NCBI RefSeq assembly: GCF_963576675.1 | Contig: NC_088911.1 | Coordinates: forward strand, 60,349,756-60,413,755 | Direction: 5' to 3' | DNA from: Euphorbia lathyris | Lineage: Eukaryota; Streptophyta; Magnoliopsida; Malpighiales; Euphorbiaceae | Length of the DNA: 64,000 nt | Shown here: piece by piece, positions 1 through 7,894 of the stretch | Layout of the letters: each line of letters begins with the position of its first letter | Numbering within the stretch: position 1 is the first letter of the stretch | The notes under the pieces: model-generated | Seen by the model: the letters and a program-made list of their open reading frames with translations, nothing else | Told to the model about the DNA's origin: nothing | Databases searched by the model: none | Program-made: the position numbers and the translations under genes

Positions 1-1
1 T

Positions 2-160
2 AGGCATCACTTCATCAGAGATCATGTACTCAAGGGTGAGATCAAGCTGACCTACGTTCCAACGGATGAACAACTTTCAGATATCTTTACGAAGCCGCTA
101 GCTCGTGAACAGTTTAGCATATTAAGGGAAGCTATCAGTATGTTTAATCCTCTTCAATAA
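2..160 (+). CDS. Ty1/copia RNase H, C-terminal tail (element A1, partial)
   Basis: The window opens inside the last part of a copia RNase H. The frame reads [20 protein letters not shown] and continues to the motif [12 protein letters not shown], ending with FNPLQ and a TAA at 158-160. The same tail, nearly identical, ends the pol of copy A2 at 55219, so this is the 3' end of another copy of family A. RNase H degrades the RNA strand of the RNA-DNA hybrid during reverse transcription. The rest of A1 gag-pol lies left of the window. One substitution against A2 is visible (QLSDIF versus QLADIF); no break is visible in this short piece. Confidence 0.9.
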   Translation, partial: RHHFIRDHVLKGEIKLTYVPTDEQLSDIFTKPLAREQFSILREAISMFNPLQ

Positions 161-622
161 ATATCCAAGTACAATGAATGCTGAATGATTATAACATGCT
201 GAGTAATTATTATATATATACTGAGTAATCACTATACGCTGAATTGCTAAATACATTGAGTGATCATTAAATGCTAAGTTACTATGCATGTTGAGTAAGT
301 GCTTCACGCCGAGTCAATATGCATACTGAGTGATCCACTATGCAAATATACAACTCTCAGAATCTACTTTCAGAGTGATCATTAAATGCTAAGGGTAATC
401 ATCAGGAAAACCATGCGCCGAATGTGTCATTAATGTCACAATTAATTGACTCTGAGTGGTTCAAATCCCCACCGCCATTCTGACCTATCAGATCAACATC
501 TCTCGGCTATAAATAGTGAACAATTTCTCACTATTCACCTTACGCTTGATAATTTCGCACTCGATCTCTCTCGCTCAAATTCCAATCTTCTGTATTTTTC
601 TCAAGAACTTCCCAAGAACACC
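161..622 (+). other. Spacer between pol and the downstream ORF of A1
   Basis: No open frame is supported here. The segment is AT-rich and filled with degenerate short repeats built around GCTGAGTAAT / ACTGAGTGAT (about 175-345). The matching spacer of A2 (55220-55703) has the same composition and motif. A TATA box lies near its 3' end (see 508-515), so it probably holds the promoter and leader of the downstream ORF. Confidence 0.6.
508..515 (+). promoter_or_regulatory. Internal TATA box ahead of the A1 downstream ORF
   Basis: TATAAATA lies 115 bp upstream of the ATG at 623. Copy A2 has TATAAATA at 55592-55599, 112 bp upstream of its ATG at 55704. Conservation of box and spacing in two copies suggests that the extra ORF is expressed from its own subgenomic promoter, though no transcript evidence is available. 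Confidence 0.5.
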
Positions 623-3229
623 ATGTCGAACGATTCCCAGAACAACTCCAGTGACCAATATGAGGACAACCACTCTGATATTAATCCTCCTTCTCCAGCT
701 GAGCAGGAGTATCAAGAAGAAGGAGAAGATGAACAAGAAACCTAAGGAAAGGAAGTTCACTCCTGTCTTCAGCAGTGTTAAGAAACTCAACGTCTTCCAT
801 TCCCGCTGGTTCTCTAAGAGCTTCGTTGAAGCTGAGAAACCCTTCTGCGAGTGGATCTCAAAGAATGGATGGACCACCCTTTTCTCACTCCCTGGAATAA
901 CCTACCCAAGACTGGTAACTGAGTTCTACGCTAACCTGACTGTGGCTGATGATGACGCTGACTACATGGTAACCTATGTTAAACAGAAGCAGATTACCAT
1001 TACCCCTTCCTATCTTGCTATACTACTCGATCTTAAAGAAGAAGGTGCGGAACTGAGAAAGACAAATGACTACAAGAACGTTGAGTACAAAGCTGAGTTT
1101 TGTAAACCCAAAAATCACGTGGGTGAAGTCTCTAGTACGTGTTTGGATCAGCCTCAAAGACAAGCACACTACATCCTGACCAACTACCTTTTCCCAAAGG
1201 TCAACGCCACCTCCTCCACATCAAACTTTGAACAATGCTTCATCTGGCATATGTTCAACTACCAACCACGCAACATGCCCGTTTTTCTCATTGGGGCTTT
1301 CCAACGAAGCACCGGGATCCTCAAGATAGGCTCTCTCATCACCAAAATCCTCCAGGATCACAAGTTCAGTTTCAAGGAGGAAATAAGTGTAATAGGCACT
1401 GAGATCACCTCAAAAATCCTAGTCGGCTTGGCACACAGTCTTCCTTTTAAGAGCAAGTCTAAGAAAGGAAAGGAGATAGTGGAAGAAGAGGAGCAATCTG
1501 AGCTGCCCAAGAAGGAAAAGAAGAGAAAAGCTGACCATGCTCCTAAAGCTAAACCTGCCATTGAGATAGCTAAAAGGCTCAAAGTGATAATGACCAAGCC
1601 TCCTCAAGCTAAGCCAGCCAAGTAAAAGGCTGAACCCACTGAGCCTAAGAAGAAGAGAACCGAGCCTGAAGAAGACAGTGCAAGTGAGAATACTCCTGAG
1701 CAACCCCTAAAGAGGAAGAAAACCTCTGGGATGACGCCGTTGGATGCTGCTCCACTCGAATTCATCATCTCAAGGGATTCACATTTCCTGCGAGCTCAGG
1801 AGATCGATCTCGAAAAGACTCCTCGTGGTCAGGAGGAAGAATAAACCCTTACTGAGGAACAACCTAAAGCTGATAATCTAAAATCTACTGAACCCAGTAA
1901 CACAGATGAAGCTGAGCACACCGAACAACAAGGAGCTAAGTCTCCAGTGAAAAACAAGGTTGTTGAAGACCTTTATGCTGACTTCGGACTCAACTCCTCC
2001 CCTGAGTCCCCTGAGCAACCAACTGCTGACTTCTCACCCAACACAAAAACTTCCAAAGACACTAGTGGTAAGAGGTTCAAAAGGAAATCCAAAAAGACCC
2101 AGCTTATAGATAACTTGGATGACTCTCCTCTCAGGGACCCAATTACTGACTTGACTGGATTACAATTCAACTTCTTCACCAACATCACTGAACCTACTCC
2201 AAGTCAGGTTAAGGAAAATCAAGCCTCTGTTCCTCAAACTCGGGAACATGCCGACTCCCAAATCCAAAAGGGGAAATCTTCTGCCGACACCGCTGCTCCA
2301 TCCTCTACTGAGCAAGTGCTCGAAGTTCCTGCTGCTCAACACACCGAGCTAGCAAAGGAAAATACTCTTGCTCAAGACAACTCTGAACTGATTCCACCTC
2401 AAATCCCAATTCAGTCTCAAGTTGACACTGAGCAGGTGAATAATGCTGCTGCCCAAATTCTTCCTACTCCAACTGAGCAGCACGTACACAAGTCAGCATC
2501 TGAGCAAGCTGGCACTTCTACTTCTGGACAGCATCCAAACCTTCAAACACCTGCTTCTAACCAGAAAATGGCCCCTGAGACTTCTCCGATCAATGCTGAA
2601 AATGATCCCTACAACTTTCTGGATGCCTCTGAGTCAGGCCGTAGGATCATTTTTTCAGCTCATGCGCTCATTCAAGAAATGAATCAGTCTCAAGCCGCTA
2701 CTGCTGGGTCCACTCATGCTGAGTCTACTCAACTCTCATCCATTACGCAACTTTTGACCGAACTCAAAGGTCTCAGGAGCTGATGAATGTTATGACATCT
2801 TTGGTCTCTCAGCAGCCCAAGCAAGAATTTATGGTCAAGCTGGCGGATCTTCAGCTTATGATGGTTCACCACATGGACTCCATTGAGGGCAAGATTAATG
2901 CTCTATCTACCATGAACTCATCAACCGCTACTTCTGCTGAGGTCACTCAACATTTCACGCAGCTGACCACTGAGCTTACTCAGGCTTGAGAACTTATCTC
3001 CTCCACTTCTCAATGCTCCATCGAACAAATTGGTGAGGCCATGCGCCTACTTAACTTGAGCCGAGAAGAGATGGAAGCCGACCAGGTCAAAACCAACGAC
3101 ATCCTACACTACACACGATCAACTCTTGAGCACGTTCGCCACATAAACGCTCAACGTCATATCTATGATGCTTCCATGCTCAGGATGTATCATCAATCAT
3201 ATGCAAGGATGACAGACTCAATCACCTAG
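623..3229 (+). pseudogene. Extra 3' ORF of A1 (plant transposon-protein-like), broken
   Basis: This is the counterpart of the A2 ORF at 55704-58597. It starts MSNDSQ at 623 and shifts frame within a purine-rich stretch near 700-745. It then continues with the conserved block FCEWISKNGW, EFYANLTVADDDADY and FEQCFIWHMFNYQPRNMPVF (about 845-1290). That block resembles the 'putative plant transposon protein' domain found beside plant retroelements; the family is recalled from its motifs, not searched. Next come a Lys/Glu-rich linker, a Gln/Ser/Thr-rich region and a C-terminal helical segment. Breaks are stops at 1623-1625, 1842-1844 and 2987-2989 and a frameshift at about 2780. The last 120 or so codons seen in A2 are missing: the frame ends at 3229, directly next to the polypurine tract. 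Confidence 0.7.
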
Positions 3230-3230
3230 A

Positions 3231-3239
3231 TGGGGAAGT
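3231..3239 (+). other. Polypurine tract of A1
   Basis: TGGGGAAGT stands directly before the LTR start TGTTGAAAC. It corresponds to the purine-rich tract before the A2 3' LTR. It would prime plus-strand DNA synthesis. Confidence 0.6.
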
Positions 3240-4577
3240 TGTTGAAACACCTTTCCACATAATTTTGATTTGACAAAATTGTTTAAGTATAATTAAAAAC
3301 ATATTCTAAACACACTAAGTTTAAATGCTTTAATTTATTCTACTAATGTGTTTGTTCAATGTTGAGTTAAATTGTTTATAAGACACAAAGATTAAAAGGC
3401 CCAAAGCCCAATACGGAAGTCAAAGCCCAAGTCAAACAGTTTAAGGCAACTCGGCCCGCGTATGTCAAAACGCTGTCGTTATGTACAAAATGCAGCTCAG
3501 CGGAAGAAGGATCTAGAAGACCTTCGTGGAACAACTTCGGGACGAAGCTGCTGAGTTGATTCGACAAAGAGTACAAGACAACAGCTGGCTAAGAACAACT
3601 TCCAGACAAAGTGTTTCCACTTTGGGTAAAGTTCAGACGACACAGAATGCTGTCTAGTTGACCTTATCATAAATGAAGAGACATTCTGCCGAGCTGACCA
3701 AAAGCTGACCGAGGACAGAAGATACTCAAATCTGATTGGTCGAGAGCTCTGAGCAAGACAGGATGACAACGACAGGAAGCCGTTTCCCTCCAACGGTTAT
3801 TTCGAAATTCAAAATGACCGATGCCTCAGACGTCTCTATAAATAGAGCCCTTCAGTTGCTTCATTCAACACAGAACTTGATCAAGCCATTACGCTGACCA
3901 AATCTCTACGCAAAGTTCTACAAGAAAAAGCAAAGCAATCTTACACTAAATTTCATATCTTTTGTGTAAAAGTCTAGAGTGATTATTCAATCATCTAAGG
4001 TGTCTTAGCAATCATTGTTTAGGACAAACACTTATCATTTCTAGAGATTAGAAAGGAGAGGCTGAGTACTCGGTTATAGTATTCAGCGAGAGATTAGGAT
4101 TGAGTAGAGGTATAGAGGAAGGTACTCTTGTTATACTCAGTTGCTAAGATTGTAAAAGGTTTGATGCTCTACCGTTAAAGAGCTCAGTAGAGAATTCGAA
4201 ATCTCGGAATGTGTTCCGGGGACAGGACGTAGGCTTGGAGGCTGAACCTGGATAAATCTGCTGAGTAACATATTTCTAACCTTAAACTCCTTTATATATT
4301 TATTGCTTGCTTAAACAAAAACTGACAAAGTAAAGAGGTCAAGCTGAGTTGTGCGCATTGAATATCTGAGCTCAGGAATAGACTCTAAGTGCTATCTCCT
4401 GACTCAAGTAAAGAAACTGACCTAGTCACTAGTTGACTAAGCCAGTATCTTGCTATTCACTCAGCGCCGCTCTTAAAACCTTTTTCTCACGAAAAAGAAG
4501 TCTGCCCTAACTTAAAATTTTTAAATAGTTCCTAACCCCCCTTGGAACTATACTTGTAACGTTATAAGGGACCAACA
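3240..4577 (+). repeat. LTR of family A, shared by A1 (3') and A2 (5')
   Basis: The LTR begins TGTTGAAACACC and ends ACCAACA, 1338 bp. It is preceded by a polypurine tract (A1 3' end) and followed by a tRNA-Met primer site (A2 5' end), so one LTR serves both copies. The first 956 bp match 59144-60099 base for base in length, with about 15 substitutions counted by eye. The U3 promoter is marked by TATAAATA at 3837-3844. A 9-bp-arm hairpin, CTGAGTACT / AGTATTCAG with loop CGGTTAT, lies at 4062-4086. Confidence 0.9.
3837..3844 (+). promoter_or_regulatory. TATA box of the A LTR
   Basis: TATAAATA in a GC-containing context (CGTCTCTATAAATAGAGC). The same box is at 59741-59748 in the A2 3' LTR, and TATAAAA is at 60726-60732 in the A3 LTR. 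It would drive the genomic RNA and place the U3/R boundary some 25-30 bp downstream. Confidence 0.7.
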
Positions 4578-4579
4578 AG

Positions 4580-4592
4580 TGGTATCAGAGCC
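4580..4592 (+). other. Primer binding site of A2 (tRNA-iMet)
   Basis: TGGTATCAGAGCC lies two bases after the LTR end. This is the standard complement of the 3' end of plant initiator tRNA-Met used by copia elements. The A2 leader then runs to 4613, is interrupted by element B, and resumes at 50741. Confidence 0.92.
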
Positions 4593-4608
4593 TTAAAAGC
4601 TCACTGTA

Positions 4609-4613
4609 AAAGG
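4609..4613 (+). repeat. Target site duplication of B, left copy (AAAGG)
   Basis: AAAGG before TGTTGGGG at 4614 matches AAAGG at 50736-50740 just after the B 3' LTR. Removing B restores a continuous A leader reading into the gag start at 50768. Confidence 0.9.
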
Positions 4614-4942
4614 TGTTGGGGTTTAGTGTCCTATAGATAATTGTTGCAGGATACAAACTTAATGTAAATGAATTGTTCTTTATATCATTTGTTTTAATGA
4701 GATATATGTTTTATAACTATATAAAGGCAATCCCTTTTAAGCACTAAATAAAGTCTAATAAAAGGAAATCCGTAAGTTTGTTTAAAGTGATTATAATGTG
4801 TTCATACAAGCATGAAGTGAGACAAAACTTTATAATAAACTAATAAAGTAAAAACCACCCCAAGTCAAGTGATATGTTTAGGATTGATATATCACTGTTG
4901 AGACTTGTATGTAACAATGTCTTCTGTCCGACAGAAAGCTGA
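4614..4942 (+). repeat. 5' LTR of B, first part
   Basis: The sequence starts TGTTGGGGTTTAGTGTCC and matches the 3' LTR from 48876 with about five substitutions. It is cut at 4942 by element C; the rest resumes at 25128. Confidence 0.93.
4938..4942 (+). repeat. Target site duplication of C, left copy (GCTGA)
   Basis: GCTGA stands before the C LTR start TGTAGACACC and again at 25123-25127 after the C LTR end TCTAACA. The intact B 3' LTR has one GCTGA at the equivalent place (near 49200). Confidence 0.93.
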
Positions 4943-5420
4943 TGTAGACACCGAGTCGGAGGACCTGTGACGAAAACCTGGAAACAAGACGGTTGAAGCG
5001 ATTGATTCTGAAAGTTTCAAAAAAAAAAGAAAAAATAATAAATAAATAAAATAAATAAGTTACGGTCGGTCGCTGTTGTCGATCGGATGGCCCGCGAATG
5101 CTTAACGGCACGGTGCGAGTGCTTAGCGGCGGCCGGCGCGCGTTCGACGACAGTCGGACGCCCGCTCGACGACGCAAAGCGCGCGCTCGACGTCTGTCGG
5201 ACGCACGCATCCAACCATGAATGGTACGCGCTCGGTGTCCGAGCAAGACACGAGCTTGGCGGCACGGGACGTGCGCTCGTCAGCCACGAGGCGGGTGCGC
5301 CCGGCAGCGCGGAACACGTGTTCGGCGGTCATGACGCGTGAATGCCCGACGACGCGGAGCGTGAGCTCGGCGGCCGCGGGGCGTGCACGCCCGACGACGT
5401 GGGACGCGCCCCGGCGGCCG

Positions 5421-5530
5421 TTGAGCGAGTGCCCGACCGCGTCGGGCGGAAGCCCAACGGTAGGCGGGCGCGAGCGCCCAACAGCTTTGGGCGATGCCCG
5501 ATTTTGCTCGGGCGTCGCCCAAAGCTTCCG
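5421..5530 (+). repeat. GC-rich palindromic array in U3 (short allele)
   Basis: Imperfect inverted units of the type GCCCAAC / GTTGGGC and GCCCGA / TCGGGC lie directly upstream of the TATA box. The 3' LTR of the same element has several more units (22601-22780), and the two D LTRs also differ in unit number. Confidence 0.75.
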
Positions 5531-5543
5531 GGACCCGTTTCCC

Positions 5544-5550
5544 TATAAAA
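5544..5550 (+). promoter_or_regulatory. TATA box of C (5' LTR)
   Basis: TATAAAA in CCCTATAAAAGGGG; the 3' LTR copy is at 22794-22800. It lies about 20 bp downstream of the palindrome array. Transcription of the genomic RNA probably starts near 5575. Confidence 0.75.
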
Positions 5551-6225
5551 GGGGCACGGATCCCAATGAAGAGAGAGGACTTTCTTTGGAGCCTTTCTCA
5601 CACTAAACATTTTTAGAGAGAAAGTGAAATTTTTTTTGAGAAAAATATTTTTTTTCTCAAAAATTCCAAAGTTCCTAAAGTTAAATTTTTACTAAAAAAT
5701 ATAAAAAACGGGAGATCGCAACTCGTGGAATCAATCGGCTTCGACTATCAGATACCGAATATAAGGTATTATCCGAGGACTAGACTCTTTTATTTTATTT
5801 TATTTATCTTCTCCTTCTATTTATTTTTATGCTATAGTTTTTATTTATTTAGTTATTCATTTATTTTGTCACGTTTTATTTAATTAGCGTATTTATTTAA
5901 TTTTCGTTTCGTGTTGAATAAAATTCGGTTTTGTTTTAAAATAAAAAACCTCGTTTTGATGTCCCAATACGAACCATGATCCGATAAAAAGGTAGTTCGG
6001 GTATCAAAAAACGTTGAGATTATAAGTTTTTTAATCTAAAAGAAATTTCCAAATAATGTTTTAAAATAAAAACATCGTTTTAGGAACTTCCGTTATTGAC
6101 TATGATCCATTTTTGGAAGTTCGGAAATCCAAAGCGGTTGAATTAGATTTAATTTAAAGCTTTTGAATAAATCTGAAAATAATTGGAGTGCTGTTGTAAT
6201 TTGTCATTTCTGTCACTAATTGCTG

Positions 6226-6252
6226 TTTACCGACGGATTTTCCGTCGGTAAA
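6226..6252 (+). other. Perfect 11-bp-arm hairpin in the C LTR
   Basis: TTTACCGACGG, loop ATTTT, CCGTCGGTAAA. It is identical at 23480-23506 in the 3' LTR. D has a related hairpin with core CGACGG-ATTTT-CCGTCG at 29934-29968 and in its other LTR near 45210. It is downstream of the TATA box and so would be part of the transcript. Confidence 0.75.
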
Positions 6253-7055
6253 TCTGCCAAAACGTAAAAAATGCCATTTCAGTCCCTTTTTCTTAACTTT
6301 TAAGCTTTTAACCCTTATATATATAGATATAATTATGTAATATATGTTTTTCCAACTATTTTAGATATTTAGTCTATATAATCATTTAGGATGTTTGCGT
6401 ATCATTTTGTATTCAATTTTAAATATAAGTATATGTATATATATATATATATTCTTTTTATTCATTTGAGTTATATTAGATTTTATTTTGAAGGTTATTT
6501 ACTTGGGTATTTTGGGAGAATTAATAGATATTAGTATATGTTATTTTTGATATTTAAAACTATAATAGTTATGTATATATGTAGTTTTGGGACATTTGGG
6601 TTATTTTATTAAATGAAATTATTTTGGATAAATGTTATTTTCTTATTTATGAAGTTTATTTACTATTTTCACCTCTTTTAAAGTATAAATATATTGTACC
6701 TAGTATTTTCATATATGTATAGTTTCTTTTTTATTAACTCTTATTTTCATATTCTCTTTTGATTTGGATGTATATATATATGCTTAAAATATTTTCTTTA
6801 TTCTTTTGGACCATTTATGGGTTCATGTTTCAAATGTGCTTTATTTGAGTGTGAATCTTGGTTTAAGTGGGTTTATTATTGTAATTATAATAGGTGAAAA
6901 GTCCATTAAATAAAAGGGGAAAATAAATCACAAAAAGAGAGTTTTTCAACTTAATCATTTAAACTAATGAATTTTTAGAGGTTCCTAATGTAAATAAATG
7001 GAGTTATTTTAGTTAATATTTCAAAATTGGTTCCAAAACATCACGTTTTAAAACC

Positions 7056-7313
7056 TTAATCCGTTCCAAAGGCGGATTAAGCGAACATTGTAATTAAAAT
7101 CGTTTTCTTTGTGAATAATAGAGTTTTTGAATCATTTCCTTAAAGGGTTTGTACAAAATTAAATTGACTTGTATGTTTAATCATGTTTTCCTATTAAAAG
7201 GTTTTTATCCTAACGTTTTCAAACACTCGAGTCGTTCCAACGGCGATTTGGGTGAACTTCATCAAACGGGGTTTTAAAACGCACCTAAATCGTTCCAACG
7301 GCGATTAAGGTGC
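7056..7313 (+). ncRNA. Three hairpins with a shared TTCCAACGG loop (LTR)
   Basis: Hairpin 1 (7056-7080): TTAATCCG / CGGATTAA around loop TTCCAAAGG. Hairpin 2 (7224-7254): CACTCGAGTCG / CGATTTGGGTG around TTCCAACGG, all 11 pairs possible with three G-U. Hairpin 3 (7281-7313): GCACCTAAATCG / CGATTAAGGTGC around TTCCAACGG, 11 of 12 pairs. D has all three in both LTRs. In hairpin 3 a C-G pair of C is T-A in D (GCACC/GGTGC versus GTACC/GGTAC). The loop is constant while stems vary, as expected for a structured RNA. The segment would be present near both ends of the genomic RNA. Function unknown. Confidence 0.7.
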
Positions 7314-7876
7314 GAACCATGTAAATAAACTCGTTCTGGGGAAATAAGTTGGTATAGAGTAAACACACAACATGACATTTAAATAAAGTCGTAAACCACT
7401 TCTTTCTTCCCCCTTCTCTGTGTATGCATAATATAAATGGGTGATTCTTTACTAATGTGGCTTTTCAATAATATATGCTCAAAACGGTTTCTAAAAAGAG
7501 AAAGAAAAGGTTTCAAATGAATTTTAAACTTAAAGAAGTATAAGATTAGTCCGTTATCGCCTAACATGCTGAGTAGGAGGCCGGTGGTTCATAACCGGGC
7601 GATGTCGGGGTGCCTAGTAGCCTTTCTCCGGAAAGGAGCTAGCCTTCTCGGCTCGTACCTAAGTTTCCTGAACCCACACCGGTCTCCCGCAAGGGATCGG
7701 TGTTCATTTTCCCATTCGTGGGTGGCGACTCTTCCATATCTCCGAGCTCCGGTCCTGCCGAGCAGCTTGATTCCACGATTGGTTGCTTTCGGCGCCAATC
7801 ACCGCTTACGTCGCCATGAGGTTGTCCACCCCCCGGTCCGCCCGGGAGATTTGGCCGCGGTACCTCGTCTAACAAG

Positions 7877-7894
7877 TGGCGACTCTACTGGGGA
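7877..7894 (+). other. Primer binding site of C
   Basis: TGGCGACTCTACTGGGGA begins two bases after the LTR end. D has the same site with one change (TGGCGACTCTGCTGGGGA, minus strand, 43665-43682). Tat/Ogre elements are reported to use tRNA-Arg; I believe this fits but cannot check the tRNA. Confidence 0.8.

Larger units (their letters stand above)
4943..7874 (+). repeat. 5' LTR of C
   Basis: The LTR is 2932 bp, TGTAGACACCG...CTCGTCTAACA. The first 600 bp (U3) are GC-rich, the middle is very AT-rich, and the last 320 bp are GC-rich again. It contains a palindromic GC array (5421-5530), a TATA box (5544-5550), an 11-bp-arm hairpin (6226-6252) and three loop-sharing hairpins (7056-7313). It is shorter than the 3' LTR (3001 bp), largely because the U3 array has fewer units. 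Open frames inside it are by-products of base composition. Confidence 0.93.

Noticed and set aside
3376..3793. Minus-strand frames of 66 and 98 codons in the A LTR (also 59280-59697)
   Set aside because: Present only because the LTR is repeated. No motifs, and they overlap the promoter region.
5421..5530. CRISPR-like look of the palindromic arrays (also 22601-22780, 30671-30800, 45936-46230)
   Set aside because: Units vary, spacers are only about 4 bases, the setting is a eukaryotic LTR, and no cas genes are present.
5017..5610. Several long open frames on both strands (also 22196-22866 and 45841-46491)
   Set aside because: They lie in the GC-rich U3 region with CG repeats, are open in many frames at once, and encode only Ala/Arg/Pro-rich repeats. 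Composition explains them.
7877..7894. tRNA-like words next to the LTRs
   Set aside because: They are primer binding sites, 13-18 bases long. No tRNA cloverleaf surrounds them.
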